Shown: piece by piece, positions 17,538 to 27,563 of the stretch
How the letters are laid out: the number at the start of each line of letters is the position of its first letter
Position numbering within the stretch: position 1 is the stretch's first letter
Assembly (NCBI RefSeq): GCF_003367245.1
Contig: NZ_QRGR01000001.1
Coordinates: 310,001 to 374,000, forward strand
Source: Pontibacter diazotrophicus
GTDB lineage: Bacteria; Bacteroidota; Bacteroidia; Cytophagales; Hymenobacteraceae
DNA: 64,000 nucleotides
Direction: 5' to 3'
Program-made: the position numbers and the translations under genes
Notes under the pieces: generated by a model
What the model saw: only the letters and a program-made list of their open reading frames with translations
Databases searched by the model: none
Told to the model about the DNA's origin: nothing

Positions 17538-20500
17538 ATGAATAAATTACTACAACAAAACCTGCATAAGATAAAATATGCATTTCTCGGGGTTTGTGTT
17601 CAGTGTTTTCTAGTTGAGGTATCCTGGGCATCGGCCGTTGATTCCCCATCTAAAAGCATTGGTATGATTTCCCGTCTGCCTGATAACAGTACCTCCCGGA
17701 TAGGTAAACAAGGCGCTCCTCAGCAAGCCCTCGTCATTACCGGCAAGGTAATATTAAGTGATGATAACCAGGGGATTCCCGGGGTAAGTGTCTACTTGAA
17801 AGGCTCAAGTGTCGGTACAGTTACAGATGTGAATGGAGACTACACCATCAAAGTGCCTGCTCAGGGGGCAGTGTTGGTTTATAGCTTTATAGGGTATGCG
17901 CCTAAGGAAGTGACTGTCGGTGATCAAATGATAATCAATGTTACATTATCTGCAGATACCAAGGCTTTGCAGGAAGTGGTAGTGGTGGGGTACGGTGAAC
18001 AGAGAAAAGAAAGCGTAGTTGCCGCCATTACACAAACGACTGGTAAAGTGCTTGAGCGCGCTGGTGGAGTATCCAACATCGGTGCAGCTTTAACAGGTAA
18101 CGTACCAGGCGTGGTGACCTCAGCTAGTACAGGGATGCCGGGTGAGGAAGATCCTCGCATTGTTATTCGCGGAAGCAGCTCCTGGAACAACTCCGAACCA
18201 CTCGTGCTGGTGGATGGCATAGAGCGCCCCATGAGCAGTGTGGACATCACTTCGGTTGAGTCTGTCTCTGTATTAAAAGATGCTTCGGCTACCGCCGTTT
18301 ATGGCTCCCGGGGAGCGAACGGTGTGGTGCTTATTACCACTAAAAGAGGTCAGGCTGGAAAAGCAATCATCAGGGGGAGGGTAAACACCACCATGAAGGT
18401 TCCTTCCAAACTGCCCGGCAAGTACGATTCTTACGATGCATTAAGGATTCGCAACCAGGCAATTGAGAACGAGCTCGGGCTTAAGCCAGGAGCCTGGGGG
18501 GATTATCTTCCGCAGGAAATTCTCGACAAGTATCTTTTTCCGGCCAATGAGGAAGAAAGGGCGCAATACCCGAATGTGGACTGGGCAAACACCTTGTTTA
18601 AAGACTATGTCATGTCTTATAACGCTAGTGTCAATGTAAGTGGGGGCTCCAAGTTTGTCAAGTATTTTTCCAGTGCTGACTTCCTGCGCGAAGGAGACCT
18701 CATGCAGCAATACGATAACAACCGGGGGTACGACCCTGGTTATGGCTTTAACCGGCTGAATGTCCGCAGTAACCTTGACTTTCAGTTAACGCCTTCCACG
18801 GTTTTCAAAGCAAATCTGGCCGGTTCGCACGGGGTGAAGAAAAGCCCATGGGGAGCCACCGGTGGGGAATACGGGATGTGGATTGCTGCCTACAGCAACG
18901 CGCCCGATGCTTTCTTGCCACAGTATCCGGATGGCTCCTGGGGATATTACGCGCCCAATGAGGGTAAAGCGGAGAACTCGGTAAGAAGCCTGGCGATTAG
19001 CGGGATTCAGTACAGAACAACAACACGGCTGAATACGGATTTTACGCTGGAGCAGAACCTGGATATGTTAACCAAGGGGTTGAGCTTCAGGGGGACCCTT
19101 GCCCTGGATAATACATTTGTTGAGGCAGATAGAGGGGTAAACGATTTGTACAATGATACCCAAATGTCATGGGTTGATCCTGTTACCGGCCTGATTACCT
19201 ATAAACAAAGCTATGACCCAAACAACAGGTTTGATTTTCAGGAGGGAGTAAAATGGTCTGCCAGCCCTGGAACTGTTTTAGACAATGCTTCACAACGCAG
19301 GCTTTTTTACCAGGCTCAGCTAAACTACAACGTTACCCTTGGGGAGAAGCATAACATCACAGCCATGGGGCTTTTCAACCGGAATGAATATGCCATCGGT
19401 AGTCAAGTCCCACAGTATCGGGAAGACTGGGTGTTCCGCGCCACCTACAACTTTGCCGATAAGTACATGCTGGAGTACAATGGGGCCTACAATGGTTCAG
19501 AGAAATTTGGTAGAGACTACCGCTTTGCTTTCTTCTCCTCTGGAGGTGTTGGCTGGATGGTTTCCAGAGAAAAATTCATGGAATCCATCTCTTTTCTCGA
19601 CATGCTCAAACTACGTGCCTCTTATGGAGAAGTTGGTGATGACAATGTGTTCGGACGGTTTCTCTATATGACGCAGTGGGGGTATCAAGGCCGGGCGCGG
19701 CTTGGCATATCAGGAGAGCAGGCAGAACAGAGCCCTTATACCTGGTACAGGGAAACTGCTGTTGGGAACCCGGAGGTTCGCTGGGAAAAGGTAAGTAAAT
19801 ACAATGTCGGTCTTGACTTTGGCATTCTGAAAGGGGCAATCGATGGTAGTGTGGATTTCTTTCGCGATGAACGTACTGATATTCTCATAACCAGCGGCAG
19901 CAGGGCAATCCCGTCTTATTATGGCACAGTGGCCCCGGTAGCTAATCTTGGAAGGGTTCAAAATCAGGGCTTCGAATTTGTGCTGAACCTGAACCACACC
20001 TTCGGGAACGGGGTGAACCTGTGGTCTAACCTGAACATGACGCATGCTAAAAACAAAGTGCTTGATGCTGATGACGCAGGTTTGTTACCGGAGTATCAGA
20101 AAAGAGAAGACAAGCAGATCGGGCAGGCTTATGCTCATGTAGGCCATGGTTATTATAACACCTGGGATGAGCTCTATGCAAGCACCATTCACAATACAAA
20201 TGACAATCAAAAGTTACCCGGAAACTTCCAGATTGTCGACTATAATGCGGATGGGGTGATTGATTCATATGATAATATCCCTTACGGATTTACGGGTACC
20301 CCACAAAACACCTACAATACAACTGTTGGTGCTGACTGGAAAGGGTTTAGTGCATTCGTGCAGTTCTACGGTGTGAACAATGTGACACGGCAGGTAGTGC
20401 TGACCAGTTTAAGCTCTCAGAACCATGTCGTTTACGAAGAGGGTGGATACTGGTCAAAGGACAACACCGGTGCCGACACTCCTATGCCCCGTTGGCTTTC

Positions 20501-20774
20501 CACCCCAAGTGGCTATACTAGTGCGCACCGCTATATGTATGACGGTTCTTATCTCCGTCTGAAGAATGCGGAAATCGGCTATTCATTTAATTCTGGTTCG
20601 ATTAAAAAAATGGGGCTTAATAACCTCCGGATTTTTATAAACGGGAACAACCTCCATGTGTGGACCAAAATGCCCGACGATCGTGAATCTAATTTTGCAG
20701 GTACGGGATGGGCCTCACAGGGAGCCTACCCAACTGTAAAGCGATATAACCTAGGTGTTGATCTTACCTTCTAA
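17538..20774 (+). CDS. xusA: SusC/RagA-type TonB-dependent xylan transporter XusA
   Basis: A 1078-residue outer-membrane TonB-linked importer. An N-terminal signal region (to about 31) and a linker precede a carboxypeptidase-regulatory-like domain (about 68-145: ITGKVILSDDNQGIPGVSVY). A VVVGYGEQRKESVVAAIT segment near the TonB box follows. Then come the plug (about 170-280, with PLVLVDGIERP and SAVYGSRG-type ATAVYGSRGANGVVLITTKR) and the barrel, ending in an aromatic residue (DLTF). With the SusD-like partner it would import xylan oligosaccharides. It is the first gene of a xusABCDE-xyn10 order that is a known signature of Bacteroidota xylan utilisation. Start ATG 17538 gives the signal peptide. 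Confidence 0.93.
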   Translation: MNKLLQQNLHKIKYAFLGVCVQCFLVEVSWASAVDSPSKSIGMISRLPDNSTSRIGKQGAPQQALVITGKVILSDDNQGIPGVSVYLKGSSVGTVTDVNGDYTIKVPAQGAVLVYSFIGYAPKEVTVGDQMIINVTLSADTKALQEVVVVGYGEQRKESVVAAITQTTGKVLERAGGVSNIGAALTGNVPGVVTSASTGMPGEEDPRIVIRGSSSWNNSEPLVLVDGIERPMSSVDITSVESVSVLKDASATAVYGSRGANGVVLITTKRGQAGKAIIRGRVNTTMKVPSKLPGKYDSYDALRIRNQAIENELGLKPGAWGDYLPQEILDKYLFPANEEERAQYPNVDWANTLFKDYVMSYNASVNVSGGSKFVKYFSSADFLREGDLMQQYDNNRGYDPGYGFNRLNVRSNLDFQLTPSTVFKANLAGSHGVKKSPWGATGGEYGMWIAAYSNAPDAFLPQYPDGSWGYYAPNEGKAENSVRSLAISGIQYRTTTRLNTDFTLEQNLDMLTKGLSFRGTLALDNTFVEADRGVNDLYNDTQMSWVDPVTGLITYKQSYDPNNRFDFQEGVKWSASPGTVLDNASQRRLFYQAQLNYNVTLGEKHNITAMGLFNRNEYAIGSQVPQYREDWVFRATYNFADKYMLEYNGAYNGSEKFGRDYRFAFFSSGGVGWMVSREKFMESISFLDMLKLRASYGEVGDDNVFGRFLYMTQWGYQGRARLGISGEQAEQSPYTWYRETAVGNPEVRWEKVSKYNVGLDFGILKGAIDGSVDFFRDERTDILITSGSRAIPSYYGTVAPVANLGRVQNQGFEFVLNLNHTFGNGVNLWSNLNMTHAKNKVLDADDAGLLPEYQKREDKQIGQAYAHVGHGYYNTWDELYASTIHNTNDNQKLPGNFQIVDYNADGVIDSYDNIPYGFTGTPQNTYNTTVGADWKGFSAFVQFYGVNNVTRQVVLTSLSSQNHVVYEEGGYWSKDNTGADTPMPRWLSTPSGYTSAHRYMYDGSYLRLKNAEIGYSFNSGSIKKMGLNNLRIFINGNNLHVWTKMPDDRESNFAGTGWASQGAYPTVKRYNLGVDLTF

Positions 20775-20784
20775 ACAGCATATC

Positions 20785-22671
20785 ATGAAATCATTTATAA
20801 AAATTGTTTTAAGGTGCAGTATCGCCTTGAGCCTGGTTCTCACCACATCCTGCGAAGACTACCTTGATGTAACGGATGAATCTGTCATATCGCCCGATGA
20901 AGCTTTTGAAAACTTCAATAATTTTCAGGGCTACACGGAAGAGCTTTACCACTGCATCCCTGATTTTACCAATGCCTATTGGACTAATTCATGGAACTGG
21001 GGAGAAGACGAAATCCAGTCTTCCGCCCGTGATTTCCATTTTGGTGTTAAGATCGATAATGGAAATTTCTGGGGATGGCAGTCAGAGCATGATGGCTGGC
21101 AAGCTGGTTGGATGGACCGAAGGAACACCAATACAAACGATGACCGATTTACAAAGTCTTTATGGCAACTGGGCTGGTACGGGATACGGAAAGCCAACAT
21201 GGGACTGGAAAACCTTGATAAAATGACGGGCGCTACAGAGGAAGAGCGAAACCTGATCAAGGGGCAGTTGCTGTTCTTTAGGGGTTGGTTCCACTTCCAG
21301 TTTATGCAGTACTATGGGGGGCTCCCTTACATTGACTATGTGCTACCCAGCGATGAGAAATTAACACTGCCCCGACTCAGCTATCAGGAATGTGCCGAAA
21401 AAGCAGCGCAGGACTTCAGAGCAGCTGCCGACTTATTGCCTGCCAACTGGGACAACACTACTGCCGGCAGAAGAACTTTAGGGAAAAATGACCTGCGTAT
21501 CAACAAGGTGATGGCGCTGGGCTATCTGGGTAAAAATTACTTGTGGGCAGGCAGTCCGTTGATGAACTTTGAATCGACAGGAAGCAGAAACTATAATCCA
21601 GAACTGAGTCAGAAAGCAGCCGCGGCGTTTGCTGAGTTGCTGAATTTAGTTGAAAGCGGGGAAACTACCTATCGGCTGCTTCCTTTCGCGGAGTATTCTA
21701 AAAACTTTTATACGATGAGCCAGAACTGGCAAATGCCAGGTGGTACTGAAGCCATCTTCCGTGGGCCTTACTATGGTGCAAATGGGTCGAACTGGGGAAC
21801 CAGTAAGCAATACCAGCCCGCACCTGTTATTGCCGACGGCGATGTAAAATTTTTGCCAACATCGAATTATGTGAATTATTACGGTATGGCAAACGGGTTA
21901 CCGATAGGAGATATAACACAGGCTGACACAGAATCAGGGTATGACCCTGAGTATCCTTGGCGTGGCCGTGATCCCCGGTTTTATAATGATATCGTTTTCG
22001 ATGGAGTAAGAGTGGTGCAGGGATCTATGCCTGACAATGTTCAGCAGGATCGTCACGCTAACCTTCACACGGGGGGGAGCTACAGGAATGTTGGTACCGG
22101 AAGCCGTACCGGATACCTGCTTTACAAGTTCATCCCCCTGACAGCTAACAAATACGATAACGGATACGGCTATGGTAACAGCCTTAATATACATATCCCT
22201 TGGATGCGGTTAGCTGATATCTATATCATGTATGCAGAAGCTGCTGCGCAGGGATACGGTGCCGCCAATGGCAAAGACCCCAACTACAGCAAGACAGCTG
22301 TTGAAGCCATAAATGTTATTCGTGACAGGGCAGGCGTGGGGCACGTGGCCGATAAGTTCCAAGGTTCATTAGATGCCTTTATGGGTGAGGTGAGACGCGA
22401 ACGGGCAGTGGAACTTGCTTTTGAAGGGCACCGGTTCAATGACCTCCGTCGCTGGTTACTGTTAACCGAAAACCCTTATACGCTCAAAAAATCAATTGAA
22501 TTTGACAGGGTAGGAGACTTTAACTCAGAAGATCCGAAGCAAAACAGGGTAGTAAACCTGCATGAAGAGGTTATTCTGGAACGCAATTTCAGTAGCAAAC
22601 ACTACTGGTTACCCCTGAAAAATACCGATGTAAACATGTACCTGGAATTTGCGCAAAACCCAGGTTGGTAA
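20785..22671 (+). CDS. xusB: SusD/RagB family surface glycan-binding lipoprotein XusB
   Basis: A 628-residue outer-membrane lipoprotein partner of XusA. The lipobox is LTTSC, placing the lipidated Cys at about residue 22, followed by EDYLDVTDESVISPDEAF. Inner features of SusD proteins include TGATEEERNLIKGQLLFFRG, helical TPR-like repeats, and the C-terminal RERAVELAFEGHRFNDLRRW motif. I start at ATG 20785, ten bases after the xusA stop; an upstream in-frame alternative inside xusA lacks a signal sequence at its start. It binds oligosaccharide and acts as a lid on the transporter. Confidence 0.93.
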   Translation: MKSFIKIVLRCSIALSLVLTTSCEDYLDVTDESVISPDEAFENFNNFQGYTEELYHCIPDFTNAYWTNSWNWGEDEIQSSARDFHFGVKIDNGNFWGWQSEHDGWQAGWMDRRNTNTNDDRFTKSLWQLGWYGIRKANMGLENLDKMTGATEEERNLIKGQLLFFRGWFHFQFMQYYGGLPYIDYVLPSDEKLTLPRLSYQECAEKAAQDFRAAADLLPANWDNTTAGRRTLGKNDLRINKVMALGYLGKNYLWAGSPLMNFESTGSRNYNPELSQKAAAAFAELLNLVESGETTYRLLPFAEYSKNFYTMSQNWQMPGGTEAIFRGPYYGANGSNWGTSKQYQPAPVIADGDVKFLPTSNYVNYYGMANGLPIGDITQADTESGYDPEYPWRGRDPRFYNDIVFDGVRVVQGSMPDNVQQDRHANLHTGGSYRNVGTGSRTGYLLYKFIPLTANKYDNGYGYGNSLNIHIPWMRLADIYIMYAEAAAQGYGAANGKDPNYSKTAVEAINVIRDRAGVGHVADKFQGSLDAFMGEVRRERAVELAFEGHRFNDLRRWLLLTENPYTLKKSIEFDRVGDFNSEDPKQNRVVNLHEEVILERNFSSKHYWLPLKNTDVNMYLEFAQNPGW

Positions 22672-22715
22672 AACGGACGATAATTGAAAATGCTTTAGTC
22701 TAAAAAGAGGACAAA

Positions 22716-25700
22716 ATGAAATATAAACATATAAGAATGTTTTTGTGTGCTGTGGTGGCTTTTTCTCCGGTGATGCTAAAAGCGCAGACAACCAGTAAGG
22801 TTGATATCATGGCCATTATTCGCGGGGCTGAAGGAAAACCCCTTCGAGGTGCCGTAGTTACCAACCTGGCGGATGCCGTCAACACAGTTACGGACTCTCT
22901 GGGGACGTTTTCCCTTTTAGTAACTCCCAATTCCATTTTATCGGTGAGTGCTCCCGGATACGAAACATTGTCTGTAGAAGCGACACCTGATTTAAATGAA
23001 ATATCCCTGGCGTCCGACAAAAGCGCTCAGCCGGTACAGGTGGCTTTCCGGAAAGTCGCCCAAAAGAACCTGCTCGGAGGTGTCTCGGCTGTTAACGTTC
23101 CAGGTATCCTGAGAGAAAATTATTTCACCAACAGCTTAGAAGACCTGGAAGCCTACGTAGGAGGCTTTAACGGCGCTAACATATGGGGAATGGACAGCTA
23201 CCTGGTACTGGTAGATGGGATACCCCGTGATGCCGAAAGTGTGCTGCCCACGGAAATAGAACAGGTAACTTTTCTAAAAGGAGTGTCGGCCGTGGCCCTG
23301 TACGGAAGTCGGGCTGCCAAAGGAGTGGTTTATATCAGTACAAAAAGGGGAGAGGCTCAGGATCAGCAAATCAATGTACGGGTAAACGCTGGCGTGTTCG
23401 TGCCAAAGAGTTATCCTAAGTACCTTGGCTCCGCGGAATATATGACCCTTTATAATGAGGCGCGCCGCAACGACGGACTGGATGACCTGTATACGGGTGC
23501 CACCATTTATAACCATTCCTCCGGAACGAATCCTTACCGCTATCCGAATCTCGATTACTATTCATCGGAGTACCTGCAGGAAACCTACAACCGTTACGAT
23601 GGTACGGTCGAAATTTCGGGAGGTAACCAGCAAGCCCGCTACTACACTAACGTGGGTTTCAATTCTGCAGGTTCTCTTTTGAATTTTGGTGAGGCAAAAA
23701 ACAACGGGAATGAACGCTTCAACATCCGCGGAAACGTGGACATTGATCTGAATAAGTATATCTATGCGAAGGTAGATGCCGCAGCCATTTACAATAGTGG
23801 GCGGGGCGTAAACACCAACTATTGGACTGGTGTTGCCTCCCTTCGTCCGCACCGGTTCTCACCACTTATCCCTGTCAGCATGATAGAAGAGAGCGATGAG
23901 ACTTCGTGGCAACTGGTAAACAATAGCAACAACCTAATAGATGGCAAATATCTTCTCGGTGGAACCCAGTTAGACCAAACAAACCCCTTTGCGTCCATCT
24001 ATGCCGGAGGGAATAATAAGTATACCAGCCGTCAGTTTCAGTTTAACACGGGAGTGGGTGCAAATTTAGAAAATGTGCTGAAAGGGCTGTCCTTCCTGTC
24101 AAACTTTGGAGTGGATTACTCCACCTCCTATAACCAGTCTTTCAATAATAACTATGCCGTGTATGAAGCGGCATGGAACAACTACGCCGGATACGACCAG
24201 ATCAGTAGCCTCACAAAATATGGTGAGGATTCAAAAACAGGTGTTCAGAACATTAGTAACAGCTGGTACCGCCAAACAATTGCCTTTTCAGGGCAATTCA
24301 ACTACCTGGCCTCAGTGAACGAGAACCACCATATTTCCGCTATGCTGATAGCGAATGGGTATCAACAGTCAGTGTCGGAGGTGTACCACAAAACAAGCAA
24401 TGCAAACCTGGGGCTGCATTTAGGTTACAACTACCTGGATAAGTACTATGTTGATTTTAATGGCGCGATGGTGCACTCTGCCCGATTACCGGAAGGTAAC
24501 CGCCAGGCTTTTTCGCCCACCCTCGCGCTGGGCTGGCGCATCAGTGAAGAAGGCTTCATGGAGGATTTACCTGCAGTTGACAACCTGAAGTTATCGGTAT
24601 CGGGAGGCGTATTGCATACTGACCTTAACATACCCGGTTACTATTTGTATCAAAGCATATACACACAGACAGACGGGGCATGGTACAGTTGGAGAGACGG
24701 TGCCCTTAACCGGACCACGGACTCAAGGCGTGGAGAGAACCCTAATCTCACTTTCTCTAAAAGAGAAGAAGTCAATGTTACCCTGGAAGGATCTTTTCTT
24801 AAAAGACTGTTAACGTTCGAAGGGTCCCTTTTTGCGAACAGGATAACGGGTAATGCTGTGCAGGCTTCTGTTTTATATCCGAGCTACTTTTCTACAGGCT
24901 GGCCGAATTCTTCCTTTATTCCCTACATCAACTATAACGATGACCAGCGGCTGGGCTTTGACTTCAATGTTAATTTGAACAAACGCATGGGGGAGATAGA
25001 CTGGACATTAGGGATGGCAGCAACTTACTATAGAACTGAAGCCACCAAGCGTGCAGAAATGTACGAAAATGAATACCAGAGCAGACAGGGCAGACCGCTG
25101 GACGCAATTTGGGGACTTAGAAGCGATGGGTTCTTTATGAGTCAGGAAGAAATAGACGGTTCACCTACTCAGGCATTCGGCCAGGTGAAACCGGGAGATA
25201 TCAAATACTTTGATCAGAACGGTGACGGTGTCATCGATTCCCAGGATGAGGTTTACCTCGGAAAAGGTGGTTGGTACGGAGATCCTCTTACATTGGGTCT
25301 TAACCTGACTGCTAAGTGGCGAAACCTGACTTTCTTGGCCTTGGGTGTTGGCCGCTTTGGCGCGCACGCCCAGAAAAACAACTCCTACTTCTGGGTAGAC
25401 GGAGAGGATAAATATTCGGAAGTGGTACGCGAGCGGTGGACCGAAGGAACCATGAACACGGCAACGTACCCACGCCTGACGACACTGAACAGTGACAACA
25501 ACTTCCGCTCTTCCGACTTCTGGCTTTACAGCACAAACCGGTTTGACCTGGCTAAAGTGCAGGTGTCCTATGATCTTCCTGAACGCATACTGCAGAACAC
25601 CTTTATTCATGAATGGGGTGTGTATCTGAGTGGTTCCAACCTGCTTACAGTTTCTCCGGAACGTGAAGTGTTGGAGTTGAATGTCGGAAGCTCTCCTCAG

Positions 25701-25739
25701 ACACGGTTTTACAATTTCGGGGTTAAAGCATTATTCTAA
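22716..25739 (+). CDS. xusC: Second SusC-like TonB-dependent transporter XusC
   Basis: A 1007-residue SusC paralogue with a signal peptide (MKYKHIRMFLCAVVAFSPVM, cleaved near KAQ). A carboxypeptidase-regulatory-like domain (about 30-90), a plug with SYLVLVDGIPRDAESVLPTE and VALYGSRAAKGVVYISTKRG, and a large barrel ending FGVKALF follow. It lacks the classical VVVGYG stretch seen in XusA. It begins 44 bp after xusB. Two tandem SusCD pairs of unlike sequence are the usual form of the xus operon and may take oligosaccharides of different size. Confidence 0.92.
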   Translation: MKYKHIRMFLCAVVAFSPVMLKAQTTSKVDIMAIIRGAEGKPLRGAVVTNLADAVNTVTDSLGTFSLLVTPNSILSVSAPGYETLSVEATPDLNEISLASDKSAQPVQVAFRKVAQKNLLGGVSAVNVPGILRENYFTNSLEDLEAYVGGFNGANIWGMDSYLVLVDGIPRDAESVLPTEIEQVTFLKGVSAVALYGSRAAKGVVYISTKRGEAQDQQINVRVNAGVFVPKSYPKYLGSAEYMTLYNEARRNDGLDDLYTGATIYNHSSGTNPYRYPNLDYYSSEYLQETYNRYDGTVEISGGNQQARYYTNVGFNSAGSLLNFGEAKNNGNERFNIRGNVDIDLNKYIYAKVDAAAIYNSGRGVNTNYWTGVASLRPHRFSPLIPVSMIEESDETSWQLVNNSNNLIDGKYLLGGTQLDQTNPFASIYAGGNNKYTSRQFQFNTGVGANLENVLKGLSFLSNFGVDYSTSYNQSFNNNYAVYEAAWNNYAGYDQISSLTKYGEDSKTGVQNISNSWYRQTIAFSGQFNYLASVNENHHISAMLIANGYQQSVSEVYHKTSNANLGLHLGYNYLDKYYVDFNGAMVHSARLPEGNRQAFSPTLALGWRISEEGFMEDLPAVDNLKLSVSGGVLHTDLNIPGYYLYQSIYTQTDGAWYSWRDGALNRTTDSRRGENPNLTFSKREEVNVTLEGSFLKRLLTFEGSLFANRITGNAVQASVLYPSYFSTGWPNSSFIPYINYNDDQRLGFDFNVNLNKRMGEIDWTLGMAATYYRTEATKRAEMYENEYQSRQGRPLDAIWGLRSDGFFMSQEEIDGSPTQAFGQVKPGDIKYFDQNGDGVIDSQDEVYLGKGGWYGDPLTLGLNLTAKWRNLTFLALGVGRFGAHAQKNNSYFWVDGEDKYSEVVRERWTEGTMNTATYPRLTTLNSDNNFRSSDFWLYSTNRFDLAKVQVSYDLPERILQNTFIHEWGVYLSGSNLLTVSPEREVLELNVGSSPQTRFYNFGVKALF

Positions 25740-25762
25740 TAGGTATTTGAACATTCAAGAAT

Positions 25763-27511
25763 ATGAAAAAGAGATTACTGTTATTTTTATCGGTCGCCTT
25801 GATGGTAAGCAGCTGCGAGGATATGTTTGAACCCAGCATAGAAAACCTACGGGGCCTTGACGATATGTATGAGGAGGCAGAGTATGCCCAGGGATTTCTT
25901 CTGAACGGCTATGCTCGTATCCCGACCAACGGATGGTCCTTCAGTGATATGGCCACGGATGATGCTGTCAGCAACAACAGGAGTAACAACTATTTGAAAG
26001 TAGCCACCGGGCAGTGGACAGCTAATAACAACCCGTTTGATCAGTGGAGCAATTCCAAAGCAGCCATTCAATATCTGAATATCCTGCTTCAGGAAGGAGA
26101 CAAAGTGGCTTGGGCCAAAGATGAGAATGTAAGCCAAATGTTTAAGGACCGCATGAAAGGTGAAGCGTACGGGTTACGGGCACTCTTCATGTTTCATTTG
26201 TTGCAGAACCATGGAGGGTGGAGTCAAAGCGGTGAATTGTTAGGTGTTCCGATTGTATTGGAACCCGAGAACAAGGACTCAGACTTCAATAAACCGCGGG
26301 CAACATTTGAGGAATGCATGCAGCAGATTTACAGCGATGTGAAGAAAGCAGAAGAACTTCTTCCTCTGGATTTTGAGGGTATATCAGACGAATCGGAACT
26401 GCCTGCTAATTACAGCGGTAACATGGACGACTACAACCGCGTGTTTGGCCAGTACGCACGCCAGCGTATGACAGCCCGTATCGCGAAGGCAGTCAGAGCG
26501 CAAGCCGCTTTGTTGGCTGCAAGCCCTGCCTATAACACAGGTAACAGTACTACCTGGGCTGATGCTGCAAACTACGCAGGGGAAGTGCTGGATCTGAATG
26601 GAGGTGTAAATGGACTGGACCCTAATGGTTCGACCTGGTACTCCAATGTTGCAGAAATTGCTGGTTTGGCCGCAGGTATCAATCCTCGTGAGATTCTTTG
26701 GAGAAGCGATGTCTCTGAAGATAATGATCTGGAACGACAGCATTTCCCCCCTACGCTGTATGGAAACGGACTGTTGAATCCCTCTCAAAACCTGGTGAAT
26801 TCCTTCCCGATGGCAAACGGCTATCCCATTACAGATGCGTCCAGCGGGTTTGATCCTTCGGCACCATACACCAACCGTGATCCGCGTTTACAGCGCTACA
26901 TACTGGTGAACGGAGGCACGGCCGGACCAGGTAATTCCAACATCATCACGGCAGTGGATGGTACTACCAATGATGCCCTTAACAGGGTAGAAACATCCAC
27001 ACGCACAGGATACTACATGCGAAAGCTACTTCGCCAGGATGTGAACCTTAACCCGACAACGACGAACAGGCAAAAGCACTATAAGCCCCGCATTCGTTAC
27101 ACGGAGCTCTACCTTGCCTATGCCGAAGCTGCCAATGAAGCCTGGGGGCCGATGGGCACGGGTGCTTTTGGGTTTTCTGCCTATGATGTCATAGCCGCTA
27201 TCCGCAAGCGTGCTGGTATTGCCCAACCTGATGCTTACCTGGAGTCTGTTCAGTCAGACAAAGAGGCCATGCGGGCGCTTATCAGAAACGAACGCAGGTT
27301 AGAGTTGTGCTTTGAGGGTTTTCGCTTTTGGGATTTGCGCCGATGGAACGAAGACCTTACGGAAACAGCCAGGGGTGTTCGGATCGAAAACGAAAACCAT
27401 GAGACGATACCAGTAGAGGCCAGGGTGTATGGAAGCTATATGAATTATGGCCCTCTCCCATACAGCGAAGTCTTGAAATTCGACGCGCTTTCTCAAAATG
27501 TGGGATGGTAA
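25763..27511 (+). CDS. xusD: Second SusD-like glycan-binding lipoprotein XusD
   Basis: A 582-residue SusD-family lipoprotein; the lipobox VSSC (Cys19) follows a short hydrophobic signal. The family's RNERRLELCFEGFRFWDLRR motif sits near the C-terminus, and the mid-region helices MKGEAYGLRALFMFHLLQNH match the SusD TPR core. The start lies 23 bp after the xusC stop. It is the partner of XusC in xylan-fragment capture at the cell surface. Confidence 0.92.
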   Translation: MKKRLLLFLSVALMVSSCEDMFEPSIENLRGLDDMYEEAEYAQGFLLNGYARIPTNGWSFSDMATDDAVSNNRSNNYLKVATGQWTANNNPFDQWSNSKAAIQYLNILLQEGDKVAWAKDENVSQMFKDRMKGEAYGLRALFMFHLLQNHGGWSQSGELLGVPIVLEPENKDSDFNKPRATFEECMQQIYSDVKKAEELLPLDFEGISDESELPANYSGNMDDYNRVFGQYARQRMTARIAKAVRAQAALLAASPAYNTGNSTTWADAANYAGEVLDLNGGVNGLDPNGSTWYSNVAEIAGLAAGINPREILWRSDVSEDNDLERQHFPPTLYGNGLLNPSQNLVNSFPMANGYPITDASSGFDPSAPYTNRDPRLQRYILVNGGTAGPGNSNIITAVDGTTNDALNRVETSTRTGYYMRKLLRQDVNLNPTTTNRQKHYKPRIRYTELYLAYAEAANEAWGPMGTGAFGFSAYDVIAAIRKRAGIAQPDAYLESVQSDKEAMRALIRNERRLELCFEGFRFWDLRRWNEDLTETARGVRIENENHETIPVEARVYGSYMNYGPLPYSEVLKFDALSQNVGW

Positions 27512-27563
27512 CAGAAGTTGAAGTTTATTCCAATTACCTACTAAATCAGAATTAAAATAAGGA